The notes beneath the pieces were generated by a model. That model saw only the letters and a list, made by a program, of their open reading frames with translations. It had not been told where the DNA came from and did not search any database. Of a stretch of 64,000 nt of DNA, positions 1 to 10,117 are shown in pieces (position 1 is the first letter of the stretch; each line of letters opens with the position of its first letter). Source of the stretch: Tabrizicola piscis (GTDB lineage: Bacteria > Pseudomonadota > Alphaproteobacteria > Rhodobacterales > Rhodobacteraceae); contig NZ_CP034329.1 in NCBI RefSeq assembly GCF_003940805.1, positions 1 through 64,000 of the forward strand. Reading direction: 5' to 3'. Both the position numbers and the translations under genes were made by a program.

Positions 1-1
1 T

Positions 2-700
2 GCGCTTGGCAACGCGGCCATGATGCAGGAGATGGGACTGGACACTGCGCGCGCGGAGACGCAGGCGGACACTCTGCGCGCCGAGGGCAAGACCGCGATG
101 TTCATCGCTGTCGACGGTGTGCTCGCAGGAATCGTCGCCGTCGCAGATCCAATCAAGGAGTCGACCGCACAGGCGATCAAGGAACTGCATGCCCAAGGAT
201 TTCGCGTCATCATGGCAACCGGCGACAACGAACGCACCGCACAAGCGGTGGCGGGTAAGCTCGGCATAGATGAGGTGCGCGCGGGAGTGTTGCCCGAGGC
301 CAAGAAAGACCTGATCGACCAGTTACGCCGTGAAGGTCACAAGATCGCCATGGCAGGCGACGGCGTGAATGACGCGCCTGCGCTGGCGGCAGCGGATGTC
401 GGCATCGCCATGGGTACCGGGGCTGACGTTGCGATGGAAAGCGCGGGCATCACTCTTTTGGGTGGCGACCTGATGGGCATTGTCCGAGCGCGCAAGTTGG
501 CACGCGCAACCTTGCGCAATATCAAGCAGAACCTGTTCTTTGCTTTTGCCTACAACGCACTTGGCGTACCGATCGCAGCCGGGCTCCTTTATCCGATAAC
601 CGGCCTTCTTCTGTCGCCGATGATCGCAGCTGCTGCGATGAGCCTGTCGTCGGTCTCTGTCATCACCAACGCATTGCGTCTGCGGAGGGTCGATCTGTGA
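2..700 (+). CDS. Copper-translocating P-type ATPase, C-terminal part (5' end outside window)
   Basis: This is the C-terminal third of a P1B-type ATPase that pumps monovalent copper from the cytoplasm across the inner membrane. The open frame runs in from the left edge, so the first in-frame ATG at 20 is internal. Visible are the hinge motif GDGVNDAP, the preceding TGDN motif, and two terminal membrane helices carrying YN in the first and MSLSS in the second, which fit the Cu(I) P1B-1 signature. The heavy-metal-binding domain, CPC helix and DKTGT aspartate would lie upstream. It ends directly before a multicopper oxidase, which supports a copper role. It is a third copper ATPase besides those at 11591 and 14960. 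Confidence 0.93.
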   Translation, partial: ALGNAAMMQEMGLDTARAETQADTLRAEGKTAMFIAVDGVLAGIVAVADPIKESTAQAIKELHAQGFRVIMATGDNERTAQAVAGKLGIDEVRAGVLPEAKKDLIDQLRREGHKIAMAGDGVNDAPALAAADVGIAMGTGADVAMESAGITLLGGDLMGIVRARKLARATLRNIKQNLFFAFAYNALGVPIAAGLLYPITGLLLSPMIAAAAMSLSSVSVITNALRLRRVDL

Positions 701-855
701 ACCAACAAGAGCCGCTGGAAATAGGGTTGGTAGATCGAACAGGGTTGATCAGCCTCACCGGCGGCACCGGCCATTTGCTAGGACAACGCCCTTTGCGCTG
801 CCCGTCGCTCGCAATTGCGCACCTCGGGCGGCCTCTCAAGATCGAGGTGATCTGA
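697..855 (+). CDS. Possible 52-residue protein overlapping the ATPase stop
   Basis: A GTG overlaps the ATPase stop codon (GTGA) and opens a 52-codon frame ending at 855. The predicted product has no signal peptide, one cysteine and no motif I recognise. The stop-start overlap resembles the translational coupling seen elsewhere in this window, which is the only positive evidence. It could be a chance frame in a leader before the multicopper oxidase. Confidence 0.22.
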   Translation: MNQQEPLEIGLVDRTGLISLTGGTGHLLGQRPLRCPSLAIAHLGRPLKIEVI

Positions 856-923
856 ATTGGTGGTTCTGGCCTAGGCCAATGGCCACAAGTCTAGCGCATA
901 TTGCGATATTCAGGAGAATTTAT

Positions 924-2399
924 ATGTCGCCTCTCTCTCGTCGCGGCTTTCTAGCCACCACCGCGGCTTCGGCTGCTTCCCTTTTGCTTCCCAGCCGGGT
1001 CCGGGCTCAATCCACTCGGCTGTCCTTGACCGCCACCACCCGCACAATCGACGTGCGCGGCAGAGCCGCCTCCGTCTGGGGACTCCTTGGTAGCAATGGC
1101 CAGTCGGGCCTCGTCTTGGATCCGGGGCAGCGCTTTGCCGTCGATCTGACGAATTCGCTAGCCGATCCGACCATCATCCATTGGCACGGGCAGATCCCGG
1201 ACAATGCTCAAGACGGCGTCCCAGACATGCCGATGCCAGTGCTGCAACCAAGCGAAACCCGGGCCTATGACTTTTCCGCGAGGGCCGGCACACACTGGAT
1301 GCATGCGCATATTCCGGCGCACGAAATGATGCTGCTGGCAGCACCGCTGATCGTGAGGCGGCCCGAGGATGTTGCGGCAGATCGTCAGGAGGTGACGCTG
1401 TTCCTGCATGACTTCTCGTTCAAATCGCCCGCCGAGGTGCTGGCCGAGATCACCGGCGGTGCGTCGATGGCCGGAATGGATCATGGCCAGCCGGGGCAAG
1501 GTGCCATGGAACATTCCGGGATGGACATGGGCGCCATGGGGCAGGGCGGCATGATGGCGATGCCGGCCATGGACGGCATGGCAATGGACCTTAACGACTA
1601 CAACTTCGATGCCTATCTCGCCAACGATCGGACTCTTGACGACCCGGAAGTCGTACAGGTGGACAAAGGCGGGCAGGTGCTGGTCCGCGTAATCAACGCC
1701 GCCGCTGCGACTGTCTTCTGGATCGATACGGGCGCGCTTCCCGGACGGCTGGTTGCGGTGGACGGCGAGCCGGTGCAACCACTGCCTGGCAGTCGCTTTG
1801 GTGTCGCGATGGGCCAGCGTCTCGACATCGAACTGGATATACCGAGGGAGGGCGGGGCGTATCCGGTTCTCGCCCTGCGCGAGGGCGCCAACGAAAGGAC
1901 GGGTGTTATCCTGGCCACGCCGGGGGCCGCTTTGGCGAAGATCGCTGACGTGTCGGAGGGAGACCATCCCGCCTTCAGCGGCGATCTCGCACAGGAAAGC
2001 TTGCTTCGCGCGGTCACTCCGTTGCCCGAACGTGCGCCCGCATCGCAGCCAATGCTCATGCTGGGTGGTTCGATGATGCCCTATGTCTGGACGATCAACG
2101 GACAGACCTGGGGCACCCATGTGCCGGTGACGGCGAAATCCGGCGATCGGGTAGAGATCACGTTCCATAACATGTCGATGATGGCGCATCCCATGCACTT
2201 GCACGGTCACGCGTTTCAGGTGGTCAGCACAGGCGGTGCGCGTTTTGCAGGTGCGGTACGCGACACCGTGCATGTGCCGCCGATGGGCATGGTGACGGTT
2301 GCGTTGGACGCAGGTGAAACCGCGCGCTGGATGCTCCATTGTCACCACATGCCCCACCTTTCGATGGGCATGATGACGGAGTTTGCGGTTTCCGCCTGA
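924..2399 (+). CDS. Multicopper oxidase, Tat-exported (copy 1)
   Basis: This is a periplasmic multicopper oxidase of the CueO/CopA class, expected to oxidise Cu(I) to less toxic Cu(II) using oxygen. The 491-residue product starts with a twin-arginine signal (SRRGFLATT, AQS cleavage region). The start at 924 is chosen over 879 because AGGAG lies just upstream and the paralogue at 32227 begins the same way. Copper ligand motifs are HWHG near residue 75, HWMHAH near 120, HPMHLHGH near 425 and HCHHMPHLSMGM near the C terminus. A Met/His-rich stretch at about residues 185-225 (GMDHG, EHSGMDMG, PAMDGMAMD) probably binds Cu(I). It is followed by a decayed tlpA, whereas the near-identical copy 2 is followed by an intact one. 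Confidence 0.93.
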   Translation: MSPLSRRGFLATTAASAASLLLPSRVRAQSTRLSLTATTRTIDVRGRAASVWGLLGSNGQSGLVLDPGQRFAVDLTNSLADPTIIHWHGQIPDNAQDGVPDMPMPVLQPSETRAYDFSARAGTHWMHAHIPAHEMMLLAAPLIVRRPEDVAADRQEVTLFLHDFSFKSPAEVLAEITGGASMAGMDHGQPGQGAMEHSGMDMGAMGQGGMMAMPAMDGMAMDLNDYNFDAYLANDRTLDDPEVVQVDKGGQVLVRVINAAAATVFWIDTGALPGRLVAVDGEPVQPLPGSRFGVAMGQRLDIELDIPREGGAYPVLALREGANERTGVILATPGAALAKIADVSEGDHPAFSGDLAQESLLRAVTPLPERAPASQPMLMLGGSMMPYVWTINGQTWGTHVPVTAKSGDRVEITFHNMSMMAHPMHLHGHAFQVVSTGGARFAGAVRDTVHVPPMGMVTVALDAGETARWMLHCHHMPHLSMGMMTEFAVSA

Positions 2400-2407
2400 A
2401 ACTCGCT

Positions 2408-2432
2408 GGACCTGCGGCCGCGCCGCAGGTCC
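2408..2432 (+). promoter_or_regulatory. Strong hairpin between oxidase and tlpA
   Basis: A perfect 11-bp inverted repeat (2408-2418 with 2422-2432) with a 3-nt loop lies nine bases after the oxidase stop. There is no T-run, so it is not a classic terminator. It may be a transcript-stabilising or attenuating structure. A similar hairpin occupies the same position behind copy 2 at 33712. Confidence 0.5.
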
Positions 2433-2457
2433 GGGCCTATCTCCCAGGGGACATGCC

Positions 2458-2982
2458 ATATCTGACTGCATCGGACGTCGAGCTATTCTTGGTGGACTTG
2501 CAACGCCGTTCATGGCGATGCCAGCGTTGGCGCGCCCGCCCTTCCGCCTAGGAAAGGACCCGCAGCCACTTCTCTCGCCGCCGATCCTCGACGAGGCGGG
2601 AACCACGTGCAAACTGGACGACTTCATCGGGCGGGTCGTACTTCTCAACATCTGGGCGACTTGGTGCCCGTCTTGCCGCGAGGAGATGCCAGCGCTTGAC
2701 CAGCTGGAAGAAGCCTTGGGCGGCGATCGTTTCATGGTTCTGCCTTTGAACATCGACGAAGGCGGGATCACCCGTGGACGCGAATTCTACAACGAAGTCG
2801 GCATTCGGCATCTGCCGCTCTTCTGGGCGGAGCCGTAAAGAGTTCAACTCGCCTTCGCCTTCATTGGACTGCCGACAACGCTGCTGGTCGACAACCGAGA
2901 GAACGAAATTGGTCGCCTTCAGGGGCCGTTCGACTGGAATGGTCGGGGAGCCGTCGATCAGCTCCGGAATGTCCTGAGATAA
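2458..2982 (+). pseudogene. Decayed TlpA-like thioredoxin (start lost, internal stop)
   Basis: The frame matches the intact TlpA-like protein at 33761 codon for codon along most of its length, including the WCPSC redox motif and the REEMPALD segment. Two lesions are visible. The codon aligned with the copy 2 ATG reads ATA (2458), and a TAA at 2836-2838 replaces the codon aligned with Leu in WAEPLRVQ. Downstream the same frame stays open with recognisable homology (FIGLPTTLL, GRLQGPFDW) to a stop at 2980-2982. A shortened product could start at the ATG at 2512, but it would lack the export signal and the last 48 codons. The family normally reduces periplasmic disulfides or helps in copper-protein maturation. 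Confidence 0.85.
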
Positions 2983-3077
2983 GGAAAAGCCACTGCAACA
3001 AATCGATACAATCGGGCAACAGTGTCGTAGTGTCTGAGTGCCATTCAGCGCGTGCCCAGAGACGAGACCGAAGACCA

Positions 3078-3812
3078 ATGTTGCAACAGTCGACCGCAGT
3101 TCAAGCGACCGAAGGCAAGGTTCTTGTCGTCGATGATGACGGCGAGATCTTGTCGCTTGTTGCCAAGTTCCTGCGCGCCAACGGGTTTGTTGTCTCGACC
3201 GCCCGCAATGGCGCAGAGATGAAGGCCCAGATGCAGTCATCCCAAGTGGATCTTGTTGTGCTGGACATCATGCTGCCGGGGACGAACGGGCTCGACCTAT
3301 GCCGGGCGTTGCGCGCCGAAAGCACGGTGCCGGTCGTGATGCTGACGGCGAAGGGCGACGAGATCGACCGCATTGTCGGGTTGGAGGTCGGTGCCGATGA
3401 CTACCTGCCGAAACCGTTCAATCCGCGCGAACTTCTGGCCCGCATCAAGGCAGTCCTCCGGCGCAGCCGGTCAGTGGAGGGGTCTGCACCGCAAGGTTCA
3501 GGTCGTTCGATCGAGTTCGAGGGGTGGCATTTGGATACCCTGAAGCGAGAGTTGGTGAATCCGGGCGGCGTCGTCGTTGACCTGTCAGGCGGTGAATATG
3601 ACCTGCTGATGACGTTTCTCGAGGCACCGCAGCGGGTCTTGTCCCGAGACTACCTTCTCGACAGCACCAAAAACAGAACCCTCGACGTGTTTGACCGCTC
3701 GATCGATGTGCAGGTCAGCCGCTTGCGCCGGAAAATCGAGGCGCAAGGAGAATTAATCAAGACCATTCGCGGCGCAGGTTATCTGTTCGCAGCGGCCGTG
3801 CGGCGCAAGTGA
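3078..3812 (+). CDS. OmpR/PhoB-family response regulator
   Basis: This cytoplasmic two-component response regulator is probably metal-responsive, like CopR/CusR, by its position between copper genes. With the start at 3078 it has 244 residues. The receiver domain shows the acidic pair VDDD near residue 18-21, the phospho-acceptor Asp63 in VLDIMLPG, the conserved Thr in MLTAK and Lys in PKPF. The C-terminal winged helix ends with RSIDVQVSRLRRKIE and IRGAGYLF, typical of OmpR. An alternative ATG at 3030 would add 16 residues not typical of the family. The stop overlaps the kinase GTG start (GTGA), so the two are translationally coupled. Confidence 0.92.
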   Translation: MLQQSTAVQATEGKVLVVDDDGEILSLVAKFLRANGFVVSTARNGAEMKAQMQSSQVDLVVLDIMLPGTNGLDLCRALRAESTVPVVMLTAKGDEIDRIVGLEVGADDYLPKPFNPRELLARIKAVLRRSRSVEGSAPQGSGRSIEFEGWHLDTLKRELVNPGGVVVDLSGGEYDLLMTFLEAPQRVLSRDYLLDSTKNRTLDVFDRSIDVQVSRLRRKIEAQGELIKTIRGAGYLFAAAVRRK

Positions 3813-5167
3813 AGCGGCTCAGGGCGCTGCTTCAGGCAGCTTTGGCGTTCAGGTTTGATACACTGGTAGCCAGAACGACCATCGTCCTGATCCTGGGCAT
3901 CGCCACCGTACAGATTGTTGGGCTGCAAACCTATCGCGCGTCGCTGAGCGCCGATCTGTCCGATGCGACGGAACAGCGGCTGGCGGATCGCTTGCTGACC
4001 ATCAAGCGCACGCTGGCCGGATTGCCGGAGGGCCTTCGCGAAGACGCCGCGCACGACCTTTCGAGTGGCGCGATCGAAGCGCATTGGAGCCGGGACCAGC
4101 GCGCGGTCGAAGCGGACGCGACCAACCCATTGTGGACAGATCTGCAGACGCGTTTGGTGGAATTGGCCCCGGAACTTGGCGAGGGCGGGCTGAGCGTCGG
4201 CGAACAGGCTGGTCAGAGCCCGGACCCGCACGTCGCGTTGATCTCGATGCGCCTGACGGACGGCACTTGGTTGAACGTGAGCCTGCTGAGCTGGACACCC
4301 CGCATCCCAGGCGCACCGCAGACCGTGATGGTGGCGTGGATGATCGCAGCCGTGGCTCTGGCCACAGCCATCCTGCTGGTGCGCTGGATATCGCGGCCGC
4401 TTGGTCGCTTTGCCGAGGCGGCCAACGGGTTCTACACCACCGGAAAGGTAGCGGCGGTGCCTGAGACCGGCCCCTATGAAGTTGCCGTTCTGGCCCGAGC
4501 TTTCAACGACCTGCAAGACCGGCTTGCCCGCTCAATCGACGACCGCACACAAGCTCTGGCTGCAGTATCCCATGACTTGAAGACACCCATCACCCGGTTG
4601 CGTCTGCGCGCCGAGGAGATCGACAGTCAGCCTCTCGCGCGGTCCATCGCCCATGATCTGGACGAAATGGAGCGGATGATCGATCAGACGCTGTCTTATC
4701 TGCGCGGTGACCGATCCGACGAACCGATACGCCCCGTGGACCTTGTCGCGATCCTTGAGACCGTGACAGATGATCAGACCGATCAGGGCGCGGTGGTTTC
4801 CTTTGCTGGTCCACGAGCGGCGGTTGTTCCGGGGCGGCGGCTTGGGCTGAAGCGTGCCTTTGGCAACCTCGTGGGCAATGCCGTCAAGTATGGCGGAACA
4901 GCACGCGTGGCGGTTTCCGAAAACGCGCAGGATGTGGTCGTGGTGATCGATGACGACGGTCAGGGAATTGCCGCTGCGGACCGGGACCGCGTGCTTTTGC
5001 CCTTTGTCAGGCTTGAATCGTCGCGCAACAACAAGACCGGGGGCTTTGGCCTGGGGCTGACAATTGCACGCGCTGTGATCGACGGCCACGGCGGCACGCT
5101 GGAGCTTGGCGAAGGGCCGACCGGTGGCTTGCGTGTCACTGTGTCCCTGCCCAGACAGGGGCGCTGA
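3809..5167 (+). CDS. Sensor histidine kinase, partner of the upstream regulator
   Basis: This inner-membrane sensor kinase (452 residues, GTG start) is predicted to phosphorylate the adjacent response regulator. A first membrane segment lies at about 20-40, followed by a periplasmic sensor region to about 170 and a second membrane segment at 172-191. A HAMP-like linker comes next, then the H-box with His255 in VSHDLKTP, the N-box (FGNLVGNAVKYGG), and the G motifs DDDGQGI and GFGLGLTIA. The periplasmic loop is not notably rich in Met or His, so the metal sensed cannot be read from it. The location immediately upstream of an RND efflux pair suggests that pair as a target. Confidence 0.92.
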   Translation: MKRLRALLQAALAFRFDTLVARTTIVLILGIATVQIVGLQTYRASLSADLSDATEQRLADRLLTIKRTLAGLPEGLREDAAHDLSSGAIEAHWSRDQRAVEADATNPLWTDLQTRLVELAPELGEGGLSVGEQAGQSPDPHVALISMRLTDGTWLNVSLLSWTPRIPGAPQTVMVAWMIAAVALATAILLVRWISRPLGRFAEAANGFYTTGKVAAVPETGPYEVAVLARAFNDLQDRLARSIDDRTQALAAVSHDLKTPITRLRLRAEEIDSQPLARSIAHDLDEMERMIDQTLSYLRGDRSDEPIRPVDLVAILETVTDDQTDQGAVVSFAGPRAAVVPGRRLGLKRAFGNLVGNAVKYGGTARVAVSENAQDVVVVIDDDGQGIAAADRDRVLLPFVRLESSRNNKTGGFGLGLTIARAVIDGHGGTLELGEGPTGGLRVTVSLPRQGR

Positions 5168-5251
5168 AACACTCGGTTACAAAGCGGCAATCGTTCAGAG
5201 ACGTCTGTCGGTCATCTCGACACCAACAAAAACAGGCGTCGAGGTTCGGAT

Positions 5252-6943
5252 ATGCGGTTTGTAGGGGCTTTGGCCGTTGTTCTGATGTTTGGCTTCACGG
5301 GCGGCGTGGCCGCACATGAAGGCCATGATCACGGCGCACCGCCGCCGCCGGTCAGCACCACCATCGCCCCTCGGGTCGAAGCAGCATCAACGGTGTTCGA
5401 AGCGGTCGTGATAGCCCGCGGTGCCGAACTGCAGGTCTTTATCGACACATTCGACACCAACGCGCCCGTTGCCGGGGCTGCGGTCGAGATGGACACGCCC
5501 TCTGGTGTTATCATCGGCACGGAAACGGAGCCGGGGATCTATGCGTTTTCCGCACCCTGGGTCGCGACACCCGGCAGCTACGATCTTGCGATCACCGTCA
5601 TTGCCGATGCTGGATTTGACGTTTTGGTGGGGTCGCTGACGATCCCCGCACCACCACCAGCGGCAGTGGTTGAGGTAAACGCTGCAGCAGCGATTGGCGC
5701 GAGTGTTTTGGGTGACTTGCGGGCGCGCCTGGAGACCCGCGATCTAACGCTCGCCGCCGCGGCTGCTATCGGTCTGCTGGTAGGCGTTTTCGGCATGCTG
5801 TTGTTGCGGCGCAATCGCCGGCCAGTTGCACCTGCCAAGATTACAGCTCTGCTGGTAGCTCTCCTGCTTATCCCGCCGTCGCAGGGGCAGGCGGAGGTTG
5901 CTGCCGCCAGCGCGGCCAACGCAGCATTGCCCATGCCTGCCGCTGCGACGCGCGATGTCGCCCAACGCTTTCCAGATGGGGCCATCTTTGTTCCGAAAGG
6001 GACGCAGCGTGTGTTGGGCATTCGCACGCTCGTCACGGAAACGGCTTTGCATGGGCGGCGCATCGAACTTCCGGGGCGCATCATTCCAGATCCGAATGCC
6101 TCGGGCTATGTGCAGGCGTCACTTGAGGGCAGGCTGGTGGCCCCACCGGGTGGTTTTCCACAGCTCGGGTCCTTAGTGAAGGCAGGTCAGATCGTCGCCA
6201 TCGTCGAGCCGACCATCGGTGCGGTAGATCTTGCCGACCGCCAACAGCAAATTCGTGAGATCGAACAAGAATTGCAGCTTGTCACTCGCCGTCTTGACCG
6301 GCGTAAGCAGTTGGAAAGCGTGGTGGCGCAGACCGAGATCGAAGAGTTGGAGATCGAACAGGAAAGCTTGATCGCCCAACGTGACGCCTTGGTTTCGCTG
6401 ACCGATGTGTCGGAAAATCTGATCGCCCCGGTTGACGGGGTCATTGCCGCAGGCCAAGCCATCGCGGGCCAGATCGCCTCCCCGGGCGTCACCGTTTACG
6501 AGATCGTTGACCCAGGAAGGTTCTGGGTCGAGGCGCTGAGCTATCGATCAGAAGCTTTGGGCTCAGAAGCAGTGGCGGTCTTCGCTGACGGATCGACCAT
6601 CGATCTTGTCTATCAGGGGACGGGTCTTGCCGACCAGGGACAAGCCGTTCCTGTGCGGTTTTCTGTCGTGGGAGAAGCAACTGGTTTGCGGGCGGGTCAG
6701 TTGCTGAGGGTGATCGCGGCCACTCCGGCAGAGCATGAAGGAATCGTCGTACCCCGCGATGCTGTCTTGCGCGGGGCCAACGGGCAGCTTGTGGTCTATG
6801 TGAAGACCAATGCCGAACGCTTCGTCCAGCGCGAGGTTCGAGTAGAACCGCTGGACGGCGACACAGTGCTGGTCGTGGCGGGCCTTGAGGTCGGGCTTCG
6901 TGTCGTGGCCGAGGGTGCCGAACTCCTCAACCAGATCCGATAG
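5252..6943 (+). CDS. RND efflux periplasmic adaptor with extra N-terminal membrane domain
   Basis: This 563-residue protein is the membrane-fusion adaptor for the pump that starts at 6953. Residues 1-21 are a signal peptide followed by a HEGHDHG metal-binding stretch and a beta-rich domain to about 135. A membrane helix lies at about 165-185, and a second signal-like hydrophobic stretch at about 197-214 ends in QGQA. From about 215 onward the sequence is a typical CusB/CzcB adaptor with a lipoyl-like hairpin (GRLVAPPGGF, LIAPVDGVIAAG) and coiled coil at about 330-385. The order suggests fusion of a small His-rich membrane protein to an adaptor that kept its own signal. Only 9 bases separate it from the pump gene. 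Confidence 0.9.
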   Translation: MRFVGALAVVLMFGFTGGVAAHEGHDHGAPPPPVSTTIAPRVEAASTVFEAVVIARGAELQVFIDTFDTNAPVAGAAVEMDTPSGVIIGTETEPGIYAFSAPWVATPGSYDLAITVIADAGFDVLVGSLTIPAPPPAAVVEVNAAAAIGASVLGDLRARLETRDLTLAAAAAIGLLVGVFGMLLLRRNRRPVAPAKITALLVALLLIPPSQGQAEVAAASAANAALPMPAAATRDVAQRFPDGAIFVPKGTQRVLGIRTLVTETALHGRRIELPGRIIPDPNASGYVQASLEGRLVAPPGGFPQLGSLVKAGQIVAIVEPTIGAVDLADRQQQIREIEQELQLVTRRLDRRKQLESVVAQTEIEELEIEQESLIAQRDALVSLTDVSENLIAPVDGVIAAGQAIAGQIASPGVTVYEIVDPGRFWVEALSYRSEALGSEAVAVFADGSTIDLVYQGTGLADQGQAVPVRFSVVGEATGLRAGQLLRVIAATPAEHEGIVVPRDAVLRGANGQLVVYVKTNAERFVQREVRVEPLDGDTVLVVAGLEVGLRVVAEGAELLNQIR

Positions 6944-6952
6944 GCACAGACC

Positions 6953-9900
6953 ATGTTCAACTTTCTGGTCACGCAATCACTGCGCAACCGCATGTTCGTC
7001 ATGGCGATTGCCATCGTCATGGTGCTTTACGGTGCCCTGACGGTCACCCGCCTTCCGGTCGATGTGTTCCCCGATCTCAACCGTCCGACCGTTACCATCA
7101 TGACCGAGGCCGAGGGGCTTGCCCCGCCCGAGGTCGAGCAATTGGTCACCTATCCGCTGGAAACCCAGATGAATGGGCTGCCCGGTGTCACGCGGGTCCG
7201 GTCCACTTCGGGCGTGGGCCTTTCGATTGTCTATGTCGAGTTCGACTGGAACACTGACATCTACCGCAACCGTCAGCAGATTGCTGAAAGGCTGACCCTG
7301 GTGCAGGCGCAGCTGCCCCAAGGCGTGGTGCCACAGATGGGGCCGGTCGCCTCCATTATGGGGCAGATCATGCTGATTGCAGTCACCGGGCCGGATACGG
7401 TCACCCCGATGGAGCTGCGCGAACTGGCCGATTTCACCATCAGGCCACGGCTCTTGACCATTCCGGGGGTGGCTAACGTCATCCCGATCGGCGGCGAGGT
7501 ACGGCAATACAGGGTTGCGCCAAACCCGGCAGCAATGCGCGCCTTTGGCGTGACCTATGAAGATGTCGAAGCAGCACTGACTGGCTTTGGCGCGAACACG
7601 GGCGGTGGCTTTGCCGACCAGTACGGACGCGAGTTCCTGATCCGCAACATCGGGCGCACCCAAAGCCTGGATGACCTTGGAAACCTTGTCGTGGCCTCCG
7701 TGAATGGTCAGCCGGTGGCTTTGGATCAGGTCGCTGAAGTTAGCTTTGCGCCCCGCACCAAGCGCGGCGATGCCGGTTTCATGGGCGACGATGCTGTGAT
7801 CGTCTCTGTCGAAAAACAGCCGGACGTGGACTCCATCGCGCTGACCCAGCAGGTCGAGGCCGCATTGGCGGAGATGACCGCGGCCCTGCCAGAAGGAGTA
7901 AAGGCGGACAACATCCTTTTCCGCCAAGCGACCTTCATTGAGACGTCGATCAGCAATGTGCAGAAGGTGCTACTGGAGGCCATTGCGGTGGTCGCGGTCG
8001 TGCTCTTCCTGTTCCTGTTGAACTTGCGCACCACGATCATCTCGTTGACCGCCATTCCTGTTTCTATCCTAGTTTCGGCGATCATCTTTTACTGGATGGG
8101 TCTGTCGATCAACACGATGACTCTGGGCGGCCTAGCCATCGCCATCGGTGAGTTGGTCGACGACGCCGTGGTCGATGTCGAAAACATCTTCCGCCGCCTA
8201 CGGGAGAACCGCGAGAAGGGAAATCCCCGGTCAGTCTTCGACGTGGTCGTGTCTGCCAGCCAGGAGGTTCGGTCGGGCATCGTTTACGCCACGATGACCA
8301 TTGTTCTGGTCTTCGTGCCGCTCTTTGCGCTCTCGGGCATTGAGGGGCGGCTTTTTGCACCACTTGGGCAGGCCTATATCATCTCGATCCTGGCCAGCCT
8401 TGTCGTTTCAATCACGCTGACCCCGGTGATGGCCTATTACATGCTGCCGGGTCTGAAACGACTGGATGAGCATGAAGGCATGGTCGTCCGGGTCCTGAAG
8501 CGTGGCAATCGCAAATTGCTTGAGTGGTCGTTCGGGCACCCACGCCTGCTGATCGCAGGAGTTCTGGCGGCCGTGGTCACAGCAGGCAGTTTCGCCACGC
8601 AGCTGCCACGCGCGTTTCTGCCCCCGTTCAACGAAGGCACGCTGACGATCAGCATGCTCTTCAACCCTGGCATATCCCTCGAGGAAAGCCAGCGGATCGG
8701 TCTGGTGGCAGAGCAGTTGATCCTTGAGGTGCCCGAGGTTGTGCTGGTTGGGCGCCGGACGGGCCGTGCGGAACTGGATGAACACGCCGAAGGGGTGCAT
8801 TCGTCCGAGGTCGAGGTGGAACTGGCCCAAGACGGCCGCCCAAAGACCGAGATCGAGGCGGATATCCGTGCGCGTCTATCCGTGCTGCCGGTGGTGACCA
8901 ACATCGGCCAGCCGATATCGCACCGGCTTGATCACATGCTGTCGGGGGTTCGGGCGCAGATTGCGCTCAAGATCTTTGGCGAGGATCTCGACACGATGCG
9001 CGCCATTGCCGAGGAGTTCCGGGTGGCGCTGGATGAAATCCCTGGCGTCGTCGATCTTCAGGTCGAAAAGCAGGTCCGTATCCCGCAGCTGGAGATCATC
9101 GTCGATTACGGACGCGCGGCGCTTTATGGTCTGCAGCCCGCTGCCGTAACCGAACAATTGGAACAACTTTCAAACGGTCGCATCGTTTCGCGGATCGTTG
9201 ATGGCAACAAGCGCTTCGACGTCGTGTTGCGCCTGCAGGACGAAGAACGCACGACACGCGGTCTTGGTGATCTCCTGATCGAAACCCCGACAGGCTGGAT
9301 CCCGGTCAGTCAGATTGCCGATGTGGTCGAAACCGACGGCCCGAACCAGATTCTTCGCGAAAACGGCAAACGCCGCCTCGTCGTGCTGGCCAACTCCGAC
9401 GGGCAAACCGACATGGCGCAGATCGTCGAACAGATCCGAGCCGTTATGGCCGAGAAGGACCTGCCCACCGGATTCTTCGCGACGCTTGAAGGTACCTTCC
9501 AAGCCCAAGAGGAGTCGATGCGCACCATCGGCCTCTTGTCGATCCTGTCGCTGGCGATGATCTTCGCGATCCTTTACAGCCGCTACCGCTCGCCGCTGTT
9601 TGTCGGCATCATCATGGCGTCCGTGCCTTTGGCCCTGATCGGCAGCGTCGCGGCTTTGTGGTGGTCTGGCCAGCCTCTGTCGGTCGCGTCCATGGTCGGC
9701 TTCATCACGCTGACAGGGATTGCGACCCGCAACGGCATTCTGAAGATTAGCCACTACATCAACCTCGCCATTCAAGAAGACATGCCGTTCGGACGCGACC
9801 TTGTCATTCGTGGTAGTCTGGAGCGGTTGACGCCGGTGCTGATGACCGCCTTGTCGGCGGGGGTGGCCCTTGTGCCGCTGATGCTTGGCGCTGATGCGCC

Positions 9901-10102
9901 CGGCAAGGAAATCCTCCACCCCGTCGCCATCACCATCTTTGGTGGCCTGGTGACAGCCACGATCCTTGACACTGTCCTGACCCCGACACTGTTCCTGCGC
10001 TATGGCCGTGCCCCGCTTGAACGCCTTGTGGCGCAGGCACGGGCCGAGGCTGCCAAGCAGTCGCAGGAAACAGGTCGTGCATCCACAATCGAAGCATACT
10101 GA
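6953..10102 (+). CDS. Heavy-metal efflux RND transporter, CzcA/CusA family
   Basis: This 1049-residue proton-driven pump of the HME-RND family exports metal ions from the periplasm through an outer-membrane channel. The N terminus shows the family pattern of a membrane helix followed by [14 protein letters not shown], and the transmembrane motif [17 protein letters not shown] contains the proton-relay acids. Compared with the pump at 50638, positions aligned with the CusA methionine triad appear altered: RLDHMLSG replaces RIDMLATG and no Met aligns with TEMFET. Substrate is therefore uncertain (Cu/Ag or a divalent metal). No outer-membrane channel gene is present in this operon. The adaptor lies upstream and a small periplasmic protein downstream. 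Confidence 0.92.
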   Translation: MFNFLVTQSLRNRMFVMAIAIVMVLYGALTVTRLPVDVFPDLNRPTVTIMTEAEGLAPPEVEQLVTYPLETQMNGLPGVTRVRSTSGVGLSIVYVEFDWNTDIYRNRQQIAERLTLVQAQLPQGVVPQMGPVASIMGQIMLIAVTGPDTVTPMELRELADFTIRPRLLTIPGVANVIPIGGEVRQYRVAPNPAAMRAFGVTYEDVEAALTGFGANTGGGFADQYGREFLIRNIGRTQSLDDLGNLVVASVNGQPVALDQVAEVSFAPRTKRGDAGFMGDDAVIVSVEKQPDVDSIALTQQVEAALAEMTAALPEGVKADNILFRQATFIETSISNVQKVLLEAIAVVAVVLFLFLLNLRTTIISLTAIPVSILVSAIIFYWMGLSINTMTLGGLAIAIGELVDDAVVDVENIFRRLRENREKGNPRSVFDVVVSASQEVRSGIVYATMTIVLVFVPLFALSGIEGRLFAPLGQAYIISILASLVVSITLTPVMAYYMLPGLKRLDEHEGMVVRVLKRGNRKLLEWSFGHPRLLIAGVLAAVVTAGSFATQLPRAFLPPFNEGTLTISMLFNPGISLEESQRIGLVAEQLILEVPEVVLVGRRTGRAELDEHAEGVHSSEVEVELAQDGRPKTEIEADIRARLSVLPVVTNIGQPISHRLDHMLSGVRAQIALKIFGEDLDTMRAIAEEFRVALDEIPGVVDLQVEKQVRIPQLEIIVDYGRAALYGLQPAAVTEQLEQLSNGRIVSRIVDGNKRFDVVLRLQDEERTTRGLGDLLIETPTGWIPVSQIADVVETDGPNQILRENGKRRLVVLANSDGQTDMAQIVEQIRAVMAEKDLPTGFFATLEGTFQAQEESMRTIGLLSILSLAMIFAILYSRYRSPLFVGIIMASVPLALIGSVAALWWSGQPLSVASMVGFITLTGIATRNGILKISHYINLAIQEDMPFGRDLVIRGSLERLTPVLMTALSAGVALVPLMLGADAPGKEILHPVAITIFGGLVTATILDTVLTPTLFLRYGRAPLERLVAQARAEAAKQSQETGRASTIEAY

Positions 10103-10117
10103 ACATCGGAGCCCAAA

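Noticed and set aside
1158-2771. A 537-codon minus-strand frame opposite the multicopper oxidase
   Set aside because: It is antisense to a clear enzyme gene, rich in His and Arg from the complementary Met/His-coding region, and matches no family.
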